In this document: positions 46,299 through 55,648 of the stretch, in pieces | Layout of the letters: the number at the start of each line of letters is the position of its first letter | Numbering within the stretch: position 1 is the first letter of the stretch | Assembly (NCBI RefSeq): GCF_007097395.1 | Contig: NZ_VKDC01000016.1 | Span: 1-64,000, forward strand | DNA from: Fulvivirga sp. M361 | Lineage (GTDB): Bacteria > Bacteroidota > Bacteroidia > Cytophagales > Cyclobacteriaceae | Reading direction: 5' to 3' | Length of the DNA stretch: 64,000 nucleotides | Notes under the pieces: model-generated | Database searches by the model: none | What the model saw: only the letters and a program-made list of their open reading frames with translations | Told to the model about the DNA's origin: nothing | Translations under genes and position numbers: made by a program

Positions 46299-47342
46299 AT
46301 GCAAAGATCGTTTCTTCTGGTTCTGGTAATGGTGTTGATGGCTTCAGGTACGGTTAGCGCACAGGATCCCCAATTTTCTCAATTCTATGCGGCGCCGCTT
46401 TATTTGAACCCCGCATTTGCCGGAGCTACCCAGCAAGCCAGGGTAGGGGTGAATTATCGTAATCAATGGCCCTCCATAGATGCTAATTTTGTTACTTTTT
46501 CAGCCTATTTTGATACATTCATAGAAGATAAGAATTCGGGTATCGGGATATTGATGATGCGTGACCGTGAAGGACAGCAAGGGTTGAAGTCCACCAGTGT
46601 TGCCTTACAGTATGCGTATCAGCTATACATTTCAGAATGGCTCACCTTCCGTCCGGGCTTTCAGGCTACTTTCTTTAATCGTAATGTTAATTTTGCGGAC
46701 CTTACTTTTGGCGATCAATTCAACCCTGTTACAGGAGAAATTGATAACCCTTCCGGCGAGACTTTTGGTGGGCTGAGTAAAAATTTTGTAAGTATTTCTG
46801 CCGGGGGTGTACTTTATACAGGCAATGCCTGGTTTGGTGTAACCGCCAACCATCTCAATACGCCTAACCAGGCATTTGATGATGGTTCTGACCCAAGAGA
46901 ACTTCCGTCTAAGATCTCTATACATGGTGGAATAAAAATACCATTCAAACCCGGAACCGTGGGTAGCGGATTTTACACCAGACCACAGGAAAGAAGTTTG
47001 ACACCAACCTTCCAATACAAAAGTCAGGGAGAATTCGACCAGCTTGATCTGGGCCTCTACCTCACTCTTGAGCCTATTATCCTTGGCGCCTGGTATCGTG
47101 GGCTTCCGTTTAAGTCATTGGAAGGATTTAGTAATAATGAATCTATTGTCATGCTGGTGGGTTTCACCAAAAAAAGGGAACGAGATGCGTTGAATATTGG
47201 ATATAGTTATGATTTTACCATTTCTAATCTGGGTTCAGGCAGTGGTGGAGCACACGAAGTATCCCTGTCCTATTCCTGGTCTACCTCTGATCCGCGGAAA
47301 CCCCCGAAGCATGTAATGCAGATACCTTGTCCTGATTTTTAA
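46299..47342 (+). CDS. PorP/SprF-family type IX secretion outer-membrane protein
   Basis: 347 residues from the ATG at 46299, giving a signal peptide (MQRSFLLVLVMVLMASGTVS). AQDPQFSQFYAAPLYLNPAFAG is the hallmark start of PorP/SprF proteins, and beta-barrel-like alternation follows to the C-terminal YSWS. SprF-type members are needed to place SprB-type adhesins on the surface. The divergent giant protein with a type B sorting domain is the likely client. Confidence 0.92.
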   Translation: MQRSFLLVLVMVLMASGTVSAQDPQFSQFYAAPLYLNPAFAGATQQARVGVNYRNQWPSIDANFVTFSAYFDTFIEDKNSGIGILMMRDREGQQGLKSTSVALQYAYQLYISEWLTFRPGFQATFFNRNVNFADLTFGDQFNPVTGEIDNPSGETFGGLSKNFVSISAGGVLYTGNAWFGVTANHLNTPNQAFDDGSDPRELPSKISIHGGIKIPFKPGTVGSGFYTRPQERSLTPTFQYKSQGEFDQLDLGLYLTLEPIILGAWYRGLPFKSLEGFSNNESIVMLVGFTKKRERDALNIGYSYDFTISNLGSGSGGAHEVSLSYSWSTSDPRKPPKHVMQIPCPDF

Positions 47343-47350
47343 TTACACAT

Positions 47351-47698
47351 ATGGCTAAAAGAAATAACTGGAAAAACCGGGATGGTGTGGTATACTCTAC
47401 CAACGACCAGTACGACTACGATTATAACGATGCCCCTGAACAAGATACACTGGCCGCATCAGAGCAACATTTAAGGGTCCAATTGGATAAAAAGGCCCGG
47501 GGAGGAAAACAGGTGACTTTGATCACAGGTTTTATCGGCTCCGCTGATGATCTCAAAGAGTTGGGTAAACTGCTGAAGTCAAAATGTGGAGTAGGTGGTT
47601 CTGCAAAAGATGGTGAGATCCTGATCCAGGGAGACTTCCGGAAGAAGGTTGCCGAAGTACTTATCCAAAAAGGATACCGCACAAAGACTGTAGGTTAG
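47351..47698 (+). CDS. SUI1/eIF1-like translation initiation factor
   Basis: 115 residues. LRVQLDKKARGGKQVTLITGF and LKSKCGVGGSAKDGEILIQGDFR are the conserved SUI1 (YciH-type) basic and glycine motifs; the C-terminus is VAEVLIQKGYRTK. Bacterial members are thought to modulate start-site fidelity. It follows porP/sprF by 8 bp and is probably in its transcript. Confidence 0.88.
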   Translation: MAKRNNWKNRDGVVYSTNDQYDYDYNDAPEQDTLAASEQHLRVQLDKKARGGKQVTLITGFIGSADDLKELGKLLKSKCGVGGSAKDGEILIQGDFRKKVAEVLIQKGYRTKTVG

Positions 47699-47811
47699 CC
47701 TGTGATAAGGCTGACCTGATTGAACCTGAACATTTCCCGATTGAGTATGTATATGTACACCTTTGGATAAAGTCACTGATCTTTCTGTGCTCAATTACGC
47801 TTATTTGTAAT

Positions 47812-49080
47812 ATGAGAGCGATAGATACGATAATCGTACAATTGGAGAAGAATAGAAAAACAATTCAACTAATTCTGGGAGTGTTGGTTACTTTGATCAT
47901 CCTGGCTACCGAAGCCGATGCACAAAGTACCGAAGGCTTTATATATGGTAAAGTAAAGACCAGCGAAAATACATATATAGGTTTGATACGATGGGGAAAG
48001 GAAGAAGTGTATTGGAATGATCACTATAATGCAACTAAGCTTTCTGATCGGCATCAGGGCCACCAATATAGAGAAAGAGACCGAGAGAACTCATGGTCAA
48101 ATTTCGATTGGAGTTTATCCAGTATTTGGGATAATAGGGGGGGCAATAGCCACCAATTTGTCGTTCAGTTTGGTGATATTGCCGAAATCGATAATTATAA
48201 CCGGGAACGGCCCGTGGTCATCTTAAAAAATGACATGGAGGTCAAGACGACCGGAGGTGGGTCAAATGATATGAAGCCTACCCTTAAAATCCTCGACAGT
48301 GACCTGGGTGAAATATCCATACGCTGGTCACGTGTAGAAAGAGTACAATTTTTGCCCACTCCGAGGAATCTGAAAGAAACCTTCGGCCCACCGCTGTATG
48401 GAACCGTAAATACGTTTCGGAAAGGAGATATTAAAGGGTACATTCAATGGGACCATGATGAACGGTTAGGTTCTGATAAACTGGATGGAAGAACACGTGA
48501 CGGGGAGTTATCTATACCTTTTAAGAAGATCAAATCAATAGAAAGCGGAAGAAGTGGCAGTACGGTAGAGTTATGGGATGGGCGTAATTTTTACGTGACT
48601 GGTTCGAATGATGTTAATGCAGAGAACCGGGGCATTATAGTAAGTGTGGAGAATGTTGGTAAAGTAGATATCCCCTGGAAAGTGTTTAATAAAGTTAATT
48701 TTGAACGTTACATAAATTCAAGCGGTAAGCCTTATTCCTCCTACAGCACACCTAAAGGACTTCAGGGGAAAGTAATCACGTATGAGGAAGATGTTTATTC
48801 CGGTCGGATCGTGTATGATCTTGATGAAGCAATGGAGGTTGAATTTTTGGAAGGTAAAGATGAAGGCATGGAGTACAAGATCCCGTTTAGAAACATCAAA
48901 AAGATAAAACCTAAAAATTATACCTACTCTCAAATCGAGCTCAGAAATGGTGATGTACTGATATTGGGTGAGGGGCGTGATGTATCGGACGATAACGGTG
49001 GGCTGCTCATTTTTCAAAATGGAAAAAAGGAGCCTGAGTATGTGCCCTGGAAAAAAGTAAGTGAGATCATTTTCGAATAG
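47812..49080 (+). CDS. exported three-repeat beta protein of unknown function, paralogue A
   Basis: 422 residues. A signal or anchor covers about 20-38 (LILGVLVTLIILATEADAQ). Three related blocks follow (about 40-185, 190-295, 305-422). Each starts G-x-V-x-T and contains a W/YDxDE-type line (IRWGKEEVYW, IQWDHDERLG, IVYDLDEAME), an I-P-F-x-x-I-K-x-I line, and a V-x-L-x-x-G line, and ends in I-P-W-x-x-V-x-x-V-x-F. I do not recognise the family; it reads as small beta barrels. Paralogue B lies at 51231 on the other side of a LytS/LytTR pair. Confidence 0.7.
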   Translation: MRAIDTIIVQLEKNRKTIQLILGVLVTLIILATEADAQSTEGFIYGKVKTSENTYIGLIRWGKEEVYWNDHYNATKLSDRHQGHQYRERDRENSWSNFDWSLSSIWDNRGGNSHQFVVQFGDIAEIDNYNRERPVVILKNDMEVKTTGGGSNDMKPTLKILDSDLGEISIRWSRVERVQFLPTPRNLKETFGPPLYGTVNTFRKGDIKGYIQWDHDERLGSDKLDGRTRDGELSIPFKKIKSIESGRSGSTVELWDGRNFYVTGSNDVNAENRGIIVSVENVGKVDIPWKVFNKVNFERYINSSGKPYSSYSTPKGLQGKVITYEEDVYSGRIVYDLDEAMEVEFLEGKDEGMEYKIPFRNIKKIKPKNYTYSQIELRNGDVLILGEGRDVSDDNGGLLIFQNGKKEPEYVPWKKVSEIIFE

Positions 49081-49175
49081 TCCGGATCAGTTGTAATGGA
49101 TGGAAATCAATACGTGTGGTGATTGCTCCTCACCAATCATTTGCATATGACTTAATAACCCTATAAGTTTAATCT

Positions 49176-50231
49176 GTGCGTTTGTCATTTATCCCATCCT
49201 TAATTAAATTCTTAATGGCGTACCTGGTTTATGTAGTGATCGGGGTGGTGATTGTACTGGAATTAATGTCCTACCTGCTGGCTGAACAGCTGGGTTTTGA
49301 GCTTAACAATGTCATAACGGTAAGCTGGTTTACCACTGTGATCATTTTTCTATGGCTGGGCAATCGGCTGATCACCGTTCAGTTTAATCGTTATTTTCCA
49401 TGGCTCAGGTTTGGGAAGAGACGTTTTTATGCCCATCTGGCTACAGGTATTATTTATTCACTGATCATTATCAACCTGGCTTATCTTTTATTCAAAGTAT
49501 GGCTTACACAAGATCCACCTGTTTATGAACAGATCGTGGTAATGAATGCCTGGGGGATCGTATTATTTATACCATTGTTTTCAATTTATTTTAGCCAGTA
49601 CTTCTTAAGTCATTGGAAGCGGTCCGAAGTGGTAGCGGAAAAGTTTAAAAAAGAAACGTTGCAGGCTGAACTGACTTCGTTAAAAGGACATCTGGACCCG
49701 CATTTTTTATTTAATAATCTCAATATCCTTTCGTCGTTGATTGACAAGGACAAAAAAATGTCAAAGGATTTCCTGGACAAATTTGCCGAAGTATATCGGG
49801 CAATACTAAAATCAAAAGACGAAGATCTGATATCACTGGAAGAAGAAATGGACTTTATCGATGCCTACATGCATCTGATAAAGACACGTTTTGAAGATAA
49901 TATTCAATTTAATGCTGATATTAAGGGAGCAGATAAGTTTAAGATGTTACCACCACTTACGATACAATTGCTGGTAGAAAATGCGATCAAACATAATGTG
50001 ATAAGTGAAAAGAGGCCATTAAAACTATTTATTCAACCGGGAGAGAACGATTATCTGGTGGTTGAAAATACATTGTATCCTAAACCTGATGATTTGCGGG
50101 AAGAAGGAGGCACCGGGTTAGATAATATTAGAAAACGATATGCCTATTTTACTGCTAATGAGGTCAAAGTGTCGCATAGTCAGGATTATTTTAGAGTATC
50201 AGTTCCTTTACTTGAAGTAGAAACAATATGA
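49176..50231 (+). CDS. LytS-type membrane histidine kinase (His_kinase family)
   Basis: 351 residues from a GTG at 49176; the ATG at 49215 would start inside the first membrane helix. Four membrane segments (about 10-32, 42-60, 85-103, 115-135) precede a coiled linker. HLDPHFLFNNLN holds the phosphorylated His, QLLVENAIKHNV is the N box, and GGTGLDNIRKRY the G box, so it looks active. The response regulator start overlaps by 4 bp. The pair lies between the two three-repeat paralogues, which may be its targets or signal proteins. Confidence 0.9.
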   Translation: MRLSFIPSLIKFLMAYLVYVVIGVVIVLELMSYLLAEQLGFELNNVITVSWFTTVIIFLWLGNRLITVQFNRYFPWLRFGKRRFYAHLATGIIYSLIIINLAYLLFKVWLTQDPPVYEQIVVMNAWGIVLFIPLFSIYFSQYFLSHWKRSEVVAEKFKKETLQAELTSLKGHLDPHFLFNNLNILSSLIDKDKKMSKDFLDKFAEVYRAILKSKDEDLISLEEEMDFIDAYMHLIKTRFEDNIQFNADIKGADKFKMLPPLTIQLLVENAIKHNVISEKRPLKLFIQPGENDYLVVENTLYPKPDDLREEGGTGLDNIRKRYAYFTANEVKVSHSQDYFRVSVPLLEVETI

Positions 50232-50986
50232 AAGTATTGATCTTGGAAGATGAGACACTTGCAGCCGAAAAACTGGAGAACATGCTGGTGGAAATCAACA
50301 CTTCGATTGAGATAATGGCCAGTTTGAAATCCATAGAATCTGCTGTGGAATGGTTTGAGGTCAACAATGCTCCTGACCTGGTGATCAGTGATATCCGATT
50401 ATTAGATGGGCTGAGTTTCGAGGTATTTAGACAGTTATCCTATACAGGGCCTGTGATTTTCACCACAGCCTATGATCAATATGCCGTGAAAGCTTTCGAG
50501 GTGAACAGTATTGATTACCTGCTGAAACCTGTACAAATTGAAAAGCTTACACAGAGTCTGGAAAAGTTGAAATCGTTACAGGCAAAACCAGAACAGTCTT
50601 TTCCTTATGATGATCTGATGTCTATGATCCAATCACAGCAGAAAGATTTTAAATCACGTTTTATGATCCGTTCCGGACAAAAGATCGTGGCTGTGTCAGT
50701 GGAAAAAATAGCTTATTTTTTTAGTCAGAACAAGCTTACTTATCTGGTTACCTTCGATAATAAAAAATATGCGCTGGATCAGACCTTGGAAATAGTAGAT
50801 CGACAAGTAGATCCTAAACTCTTTTTCCGTGCCAACCGCCAATTCATAGTTAAGTTCGAGGCTATTGAAGAGATACATCCGTATTTCAAAGGGCGGGTAA
50901 AAATAAACTTAAACCCAGCTTCAGAAGAAGACATCGTAATAAGTGCCGATAAAACTCCGGAATTCAAAAAATGGCTTGATAGTTAA
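50228..50986 (+). CDS. LytTR-type response regulator
   Basis: 252 residues. The receiver domain (1-120) has the acidic pair at LILEDE, the phosphorylated Asp in VISDIRLLDG, and Lys in LLKPV. The LytTR DNA-binding domain (about 145-250) includes RSGQKIVAVSVEKIAYFFSQ and FFRANRQFIVKFEAI. It overlaps the LytS gene and is its cognate partner by position. Confidence 0.92.
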   Translation: MKVLILEDETLAAEKLENMLVEINTSIEIMASLKSIESAVEWFEVNNAPDLVISDIRLLDGLSFEVFRQLSYTGPVIFTTAYDQYAVKAFEVNSIDYLLKPVQIEKLTQSLEKLKSLQAKPEQSFPYDDLMSMIQSQQKDFKSRFMIRSGQKIVAVSVEKIAYFFSQNKLTYLVTFDNKKYALDQTLEIVDRQVDPKLFFRANRQFIVKFEAIEEIHPYFKGRVKINLNPASEEDIVISADKTPEFKKWLDS

Positions 50987-50988
50987 GA

Positions 50989-51086
50989 TAGTCTTGAGTC
51001 CTAAGTCTTGAGTATTTAGAGGTCAACTTATTTCAGGGAAGGACAGGTTTTAAGACTAAGAACTAAGGACTCACGACTCAAGACAG
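50989..51086. repeat. GACTCAAGAC-type inverted repeat
   Basis: GTCTTGAGTC-type units at 50991-51018 are repeated as the reverse complement at 51052-51085 (AAGACTAAGAACTAAGGACT, then ACTCAAGAC). The units themselves are low in complexity. It lies after the response regulator stop, where it could end transcription. Confidence 0.6.
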
Positions 51087-51230
51087 CCTATTTCCCGGTT
51101 CGGTAAGCGCATAGTCCGACTCATCTGATTTCTGTTTATAAAATAAGTCTCTCTTGGCATATTTGGTTTAACAATACGCGGGACGGTCATCAATCAACCA
51201 TTTCCAAGTAAAAACTCAAAAACAACAACA

Positions 51231-52505
51231 ATGAAAAATCAGAACGTATTTAAGGCAGCCCTTGCATTACTGCTGTTAGCTTTTGGTCCGGGGTTGGTCG
51301 CCCAGGACGCTGGCTTCATTTATGGGAAGATCACTACAGCAGAAGGTGATACTTATGAAGGGCCGCTGAGATGGGGGAAAGAAGAGGTGTATTGGACAGA
51401 TATGTTCAATGCTTCCAAGGAAGACAATGATAACATTGATTATTTATCAAGGGAAGACCTCCGGGCTCTGGAACGTTACTATTACGAGCGTCATGACAGG
51501 GATTGGGGAGATCGTTTCGTTAGCTGGTTCGGCCATGGCTGGTCGAACGGTCGTAGGTACTATGGCAATGATTATTTGCATCAGTTCAGTTGCCAATTCG
51601 GAGAGATCAGATCATTGAAACTATCGGGCCGTAACTGGGTATATGTCGAACTTAGGAATGGTGACCGGTTTGAGGTGAAGGGAGAGGGGTATAACGATGT
51701 TGGTACGAATGTTAAAGTAATTGACAAAGAAGTGGGTGAGATGGAGGTCCGGTGGTCACGTATTGAACGAATTGATTTTATGGATACACCCAAAAAACTG
51801 GATGAAAAATTTGGAGAACCTTTATACGGAACGGTGGAAACATATCAGGGAATTTTTACTGGGTATGTCCAATGGGACCATGATGAACGTGTAAGTACGG
51901 ATCGGCTGGACGGAGATACGCGTGATGGGGATCTATCCATCGCTTTTGGAAGGATCAAATCCATTGAAAGCGATGGCAACAGCAGCTTTGTGGTATTGAA
52001 CTCCGGAAGGGAATTTAATTTACGCGGTTCTAATGATGTAAATTCCGGCAATAGGGGCATCATAGTAAGTAGTGTGAAATATGGCAGGGTAGACATTCCC
52101 TGGAGAGAATTTAAGAAAGTGACCTTTGAAAAAGCCAAAGAGCCCATGATATCTTTTGCTGCTTTCAAGTCACAAAAAGCCCTAAAAGGTACGGTAAACA
52201 CAACGACAGGGGATACACACTCCGGGAAAATAGTCTATGACCTGGATGAAGCATTTGACTATGAAGTACTGCAAGGCGCGGATGATGAAATAGAATACAT
52301 CATTCCTTTCCGTCTGATTAAAAGTGTGATCCCTAAAAGTTATAAGCGATCTATCGTAGAATTAAAGTCCGGGGAAAAACTGGAACTAGGGGATCGGCAG
52401 GATGTATCGGACAGAAATACAGGAATATTAGTTTTTGATAATGATAGTGAAGATGATCCAACTTATGTTCTTTGGAAGGATATTGACAAAGTGACGTTTA
52501 ATTGA
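51231..52505 (+). CDS. exported three-repeat beta protein of unknown function, paralogue B
   Basis: 424 residues with a signal peptide (FKAALALLLLAFGPGLVAQ). It has the same three-block plan as the protein at 47812, with shared lines such as IYGKITT, RWGKEEVYW, GYVQWDHDER, DTRDGDLSI, NRGIIV and IVYDLDEA. Most of the difference lies in block one, where this copy has a Tyr/Arg/Asp-rich insert (ERYYYERHDRDWGDRF). The function is unknown. It ends in a terminator at 52533. Confidence 0.72.
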   Translation: MKNQNVFKAALALLLLAFGPGLVAQDAGFIYGKITTAEGDTYEGPLRWGKEEVYWTDMFNASKEDNDNIDYLSREDLRALERYYYERHDRDWGDRFVSWFGHGWSNGRRYYGNDYLHQFSCQFGEIRSLKLSGRNWVYVELRNGDRFEVKGEGYNDVGTNVKVIDKEVGEMEVRWSRIERIDFMDTPKKLDEKFGEPLYGTVETYQGIFTGYVQWDHDERVSTDRLDGDTRDGDLSIAFGRIKSIESDGNSSFVVLNSGREFNLRGSNDVNSGNRGIIVSSVKYGRVDIPWREFKKVTFEKAKEPMISFAAFKSQKALKGTVNTTTGDTHSGKIVYDLDEAFDYEVLQGADDEIEYIIPFRLIKSVIPKSYKRSIVELKSGEKLELGDRQDVSDRNTGILVFDNDSEDDPTYVLWKDIDKVTFN

Positions 52506-52532
52506 TTACACAAATAACTACTTTGCTTAGGG

Positions 52533-52560
52533 GCCATGCCAATTAGGTGTGGCTTTTTTT
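52533..52560 (+). terminator. intrinsic terminator after paralogue B
   Basis: GCCATGCC-AATTA-GGTGTGGC forms an 8-bp stem with two G-T pairs, followed by seven T. Confidence 0.75.
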
Positions 52561-52603
52561 ATGGTGTAATTACTGGAGGCTTAAATAAAGCCCTATTGAT
52601 GAC

Positions 52604-53374
52604 TTAATTCAATCCGCTAAACCAATCTTTAAATGCCTGTACTTTTTCACGACTGATGATAATTTCCTTATCAAAATCCAGCCTGGGGATGACTTTCAGG
52701 CGACTGTTAGAGTATACCACCACATCAATGATACCTTCAATATTAAGGATAAAAGATCGGTTGGCCCGATAGAATGTTTGTGGGTCTAACATATTCTCCA
52801 GGTCCTCCAGCTTGAAGTCTATGATGAACTTCCTGTTTTCATTCGTGAACAGAAATACATTACGCCCTTCTGCAAAGAAAAATTCAATTTTATCGGTAGT
52901 AATGGATTTGATATGTTCACCCAGCTTTACCATGAACCTGTTTTTATAGGATTTCTGCTGTAGTTGAGAAAGTACGGCGTTGATATCTACCGCATTGCCG
53001 TTACTGCCCAGGTCCTTTTTCATTTGTTCCAGTTTTTCGAGGGATGAGCTGAGGTCACCAAAGGTGATAGGTTTGAGTAAATAGTCAATGCTATTAACCT
53101 TAAAGGCATCAATAGCATATTCGTCAAAGGCAGTAATAAATATGATGGGCGTATTAATTTTGACTTGGTCGAAAATTTCAAAGCTCTTCCCATCCAGCAG
53201 TTGAATATCCATGAATATAAGTTCTACCTGTTGCTGATGGTGTGAAAGCCATTGCACAGATGATTTCACTGAATTTAGCCGATCCAATACCTGGATGTCA
53301 GTGTCATATTTTTTCAAATACCTTTCCAGCTTTTCAGCAGCAGGTACTTCATCTTCTATGATGAGAACATTCAT
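52604..53374 (-). CDS. LytTR-type response regulator
   Basis: 256 residues. The receiver domain has LIIEDE, the phospho-Asp in FMDIQLLDG, and LLKPI; the LytTR domain (about 150-252) includes FYRANRSFILNIEGI and VIPRLDF. It is the last gene of a three-gene minus-strand unit with an inactive-looking and an intact LytS-type kinase. It resembles the regulator at 50228 closely in plan, so the two units may have arisen by duplication. Confidence 0.92.
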   Translation of the reverse strand: MNVLIIEDEVPAAEKLERYLKKYDTDIQVLDRLNSVKSSVQWLSHHQQQVELIFMDIQLLDGKSFEIFDQVKINTPIIFITAFDEYAIDAFKVNSIDYLLKPITFGDLSSSLEKLEQMKKDLGSNGNAVDINAVLSQLQQKSYKNRFMVKLGEHIKSITTDKIEFFFAEGRNVFLFTNENRKFIIDFKLEDLENMLDPQTFYRANRSFILNIEGIIDVVVYSNSRLKVIPRLDFDKEIIISREKVQAFKDWFSGLN

Positions 53375-53380
53375 CTTTGC

Positions 53381-54439
53381 CTACAGTTCTAATTCCAAAG
53401 GTTCCTCTACCTCTTCCAGCAAAGGTATTTTAATATAGCTAAAATCATATGCTTTCACTTGCATCACTGGCTTATCACTGTAAAAGGTGTATGATTTTTG
53501 GATTGATTCAAAGATATCATTGAAGTTGTCAGGCTTGCTGAGCCTTTCATTTAACTGGTGTTGCAGTACGAGGTATCCGTCCTGATCTTCAATAACTATC
53601 TCTATTTTGAGAGGCTGAAACTTATTAATGATGGTAGACCGCACAATTAACTCCACGAGGTTAGGCAAAGTACCAGGGACAAGAGGGGTGGTGTTATATT
53701 TATCATTAAACACTATCTTCAAGCTGATCTGATCATCATACAGGTAATTGAGCAGGTAGACGATATTTTTGACGGCTTTATATTCTTCATTTAAAGTGGA
53801 CAGTTCTACTTTTCTATGGCTTAAAATATAGCGATAAACAGATGATAAATGATCTATATATTCTTCGCCCTCATCTACATCTTTATGAATAAGTGTTATT
53901 AATGTTTCCAGGCTCTCATACAGTAGTTGTGGGTTTACTTCATTTTTAAAGTCAGACAGTTCTGATTCAATGCTTTCTCTCTTTACATTTTCATTTTCCA
54001 GCATCCGTACATTTTGTTTATGTACATATACATTGCTGAAATAGAGTAAGTTGTATAGCAAGCTGGAAGTGCCGTAAATCATATTAAAAATAATTAACTG
54101 ACTTTCCGTGATACTAAAGTCATAAGCCACTTTAAAATATACAGATATAGTAATACTAATCACCAGTATAGACAACAACAACCCGCCCATTACCTGCGCT
54201 GTAATCTGATTTTTCATGTTATTATCAAAGAAATGTCTGGCCAGTATGGCACTACCCCTGAGCGCCTCAGAGAGCAGGTAGGCCAGCCCTATGCATACAT
54301 ACACCTCCTGGTTGGTAAATGTAGATCCGATCTGAGATAGGTCATTGTTGATAAGGAGTATCAGTAAATAGACCAGCATCCCGTAAAAAACGGGTGTAAA
54401 CAATCGGAAAAATGCGTTGTGTATAATTATCTTTTTCAT
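53381..54439 (-). CDS. LytS-type pseudo-histidine-kinase
   Basis: 352 residues with four membrane segments (about 15-32, 47-67, 84-104, 115-138) and a kinase-like C-terminus. The line that should read NPHFLFNSLN is VNPQLLYESLE: the phospho-acceptor His is Gln171 (codon 53929-53927). The N box LVENAIKHN is degraded to LIVRSTIINK, and the G box is missing near NFNDIFESIQKSY. It should neither bind ATP nor phosphorylate. It overlaps the intact kinase gene by 4 bp, so the two may form a complex in which this one senses or regulates. Confidence 0.85.
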   Translation of the reverse strand: MKKIIIHNAFFRLFTPVFYGMLVYLLILLINNDLSQIGSTFTNQEVYVCIGLAYLLSEALRGSAILARHFFDNNMKNQITAQVMGGLLLSILVISITISVYFKVAYDFSITESQLIIFNMIYGTSSLLYNLLYFSNVYVHKQNVRMLENENVKRESIESELSDFKNEVNPQLLYESLETLITLIHKDVDEGEEYIDHLSSVYRYILSHRKVELSTLNEEYKAVKNIVYLLNYLYDDQISLKIVFNDKYNTTPLVPGTLPNLVELIVRSTIINKFQPLKIEIVIEDQDGYLVLQHQLNERLSKPDNFNDIFESIQKSYTFYSDKPVMQVKAYDFSYIKIPLLEEVEEPLELEL

Positions 54440-55521
54440 GCAGAGCGGGCTATTTCCCTGATTACAGGAAGCTGTACACTGAATTTACTGTTGTCATCTA
54501 TCCGGATTGCTTTAGGTGTAAAATGCTTGTAGCGTTTCTTAATGTTCTCCAGGCCCACGTGAAATGAACTGATATCTGCCGGGGTAGCTGTTTTAGTATT
54601 TGTTATACGTATGTCCGTATTGTCAATAGCGTGAATATAAATATCGAGCGGCTGATCACGTGTAATAACATTGTGTTTGACCGCATTCTCTACCAGCATT
54701 TGCAAAGTCAGGGGTGGTATCCTACTACGCATAACATTGGGAGGAAGGTTAATATCAATCCTGAGATTATCTTCAAATCGGACCTTGAGCAGGTAATTGT
54801 AAGATTTTACAAATTCCACTTCTTCTTCCAGCGTAACCGATTGTTTGTGGTTGTTACTTAAAATGTATTGATACGTTTCAGCCAGTCGTCGGATAAAATC
54901 TTCTGCAAGATGAGTATCTTTGAATATTAATGAGGAGATAGTGTTAAGGCAATTAAACAAATAATGGGGACTGAGCTGACTTTTCAATGCTTCAAACTGA
55001 AGCTGAAGCTGTTTCCGTTGTGTTTTTACATGGCCTATTTGCACTACTGCATACTGCCGGTAGGAAAATAAAGCGAAGTAGATGATATTATAGACCAATA
55101 CTGCCAAAAAGGTAATAATACCTAATTTCAATATGGTCTCTGTATGCTTACCGTAAAGGGTGGAAAGCTCTTCTTTAGTGTCCAAAGAAGTCAGAAAAAG
55201 CCAGCCTATACCAATGATAATGGTTAATGAAATCAGACTATTTGTTATTAATCCTAATAGCAGCCTGCCGGCCATATATTTACCCCAGGGGAGCAAACGG
55301 TCCAGCTTCCGATCAGAAAAAGAAATGACCAGTCCAATAAAATTGGCAGTTAATACACTGATGACAGCGTAAGAGTAATTGCTTGACGTATTGGGCAATA
55401 CTCCTTTTTCACTGTAGTACATATATACATAATAAATAAGCCCTATGAATGTGGCTGTAACTAAATGAACCCAGAACCTGCGCATGGTGTAATTCAATAC
55501 TATTTTACCGTTACGTGCCAT
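54436..55521 (-). CDS. LytS-type membrane histidine kinase
   Basis: 361 residues with four membrane segments (about 15-30, 45-60, 85-108, 128-150). SQLSPHYLFNCLN has the phospho-His, MLVENAVKHNV the N box, and HVGLENIKKRY a G box, so the enzyme seems active. It is first in the minus-strand unit with the pseudo-kinase and response regulator. Its likely partner is the LytTR regulator at 52604. Confidence 0.9.
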   Translation of the reverse strand: MARNGKIVLNYTMRRFWVHLVTATFIGLIYYVYMYYSEKGVLPNTSSNYSYAVISVLTANFIGLVISFSDRKLDRLLPWGKYMAGRLLLGLITNSLISLTIIIGIGWLFLTSLDTKEELSTLYGKHTETILKLGIITFLAVLVYNIIYFALFSYRQYAVVQIGHVKTQRKQLQLQFEALKSQLSPHYLFNCLNTISSLIFKDTHLAEDFIRRLAETYQYILSNNHKQSVTLEEEVEFVKSYNYLLKVRFEDNLRIDINLPPNVMRSRIPPLTLQMLVENAVKHNVITRDQPLDIYIHAIDNTDIRITNTKTATPADISSFHVGLENIKKRYKHFTPKAIRIDDNSKFSVQLPVIREIARSA

Positions 55522-55648
55522 AATAATGTTGACAATCTAACCAAAATGGATTGGAAATTGAAGTGCATCGTGTTACCCGTTCTTGTTTTATGTTAATAGA
55601 TAGGATGCCTGGCCAATTGAAATAAAGAGTGATAGCTTCCTGAAATTG

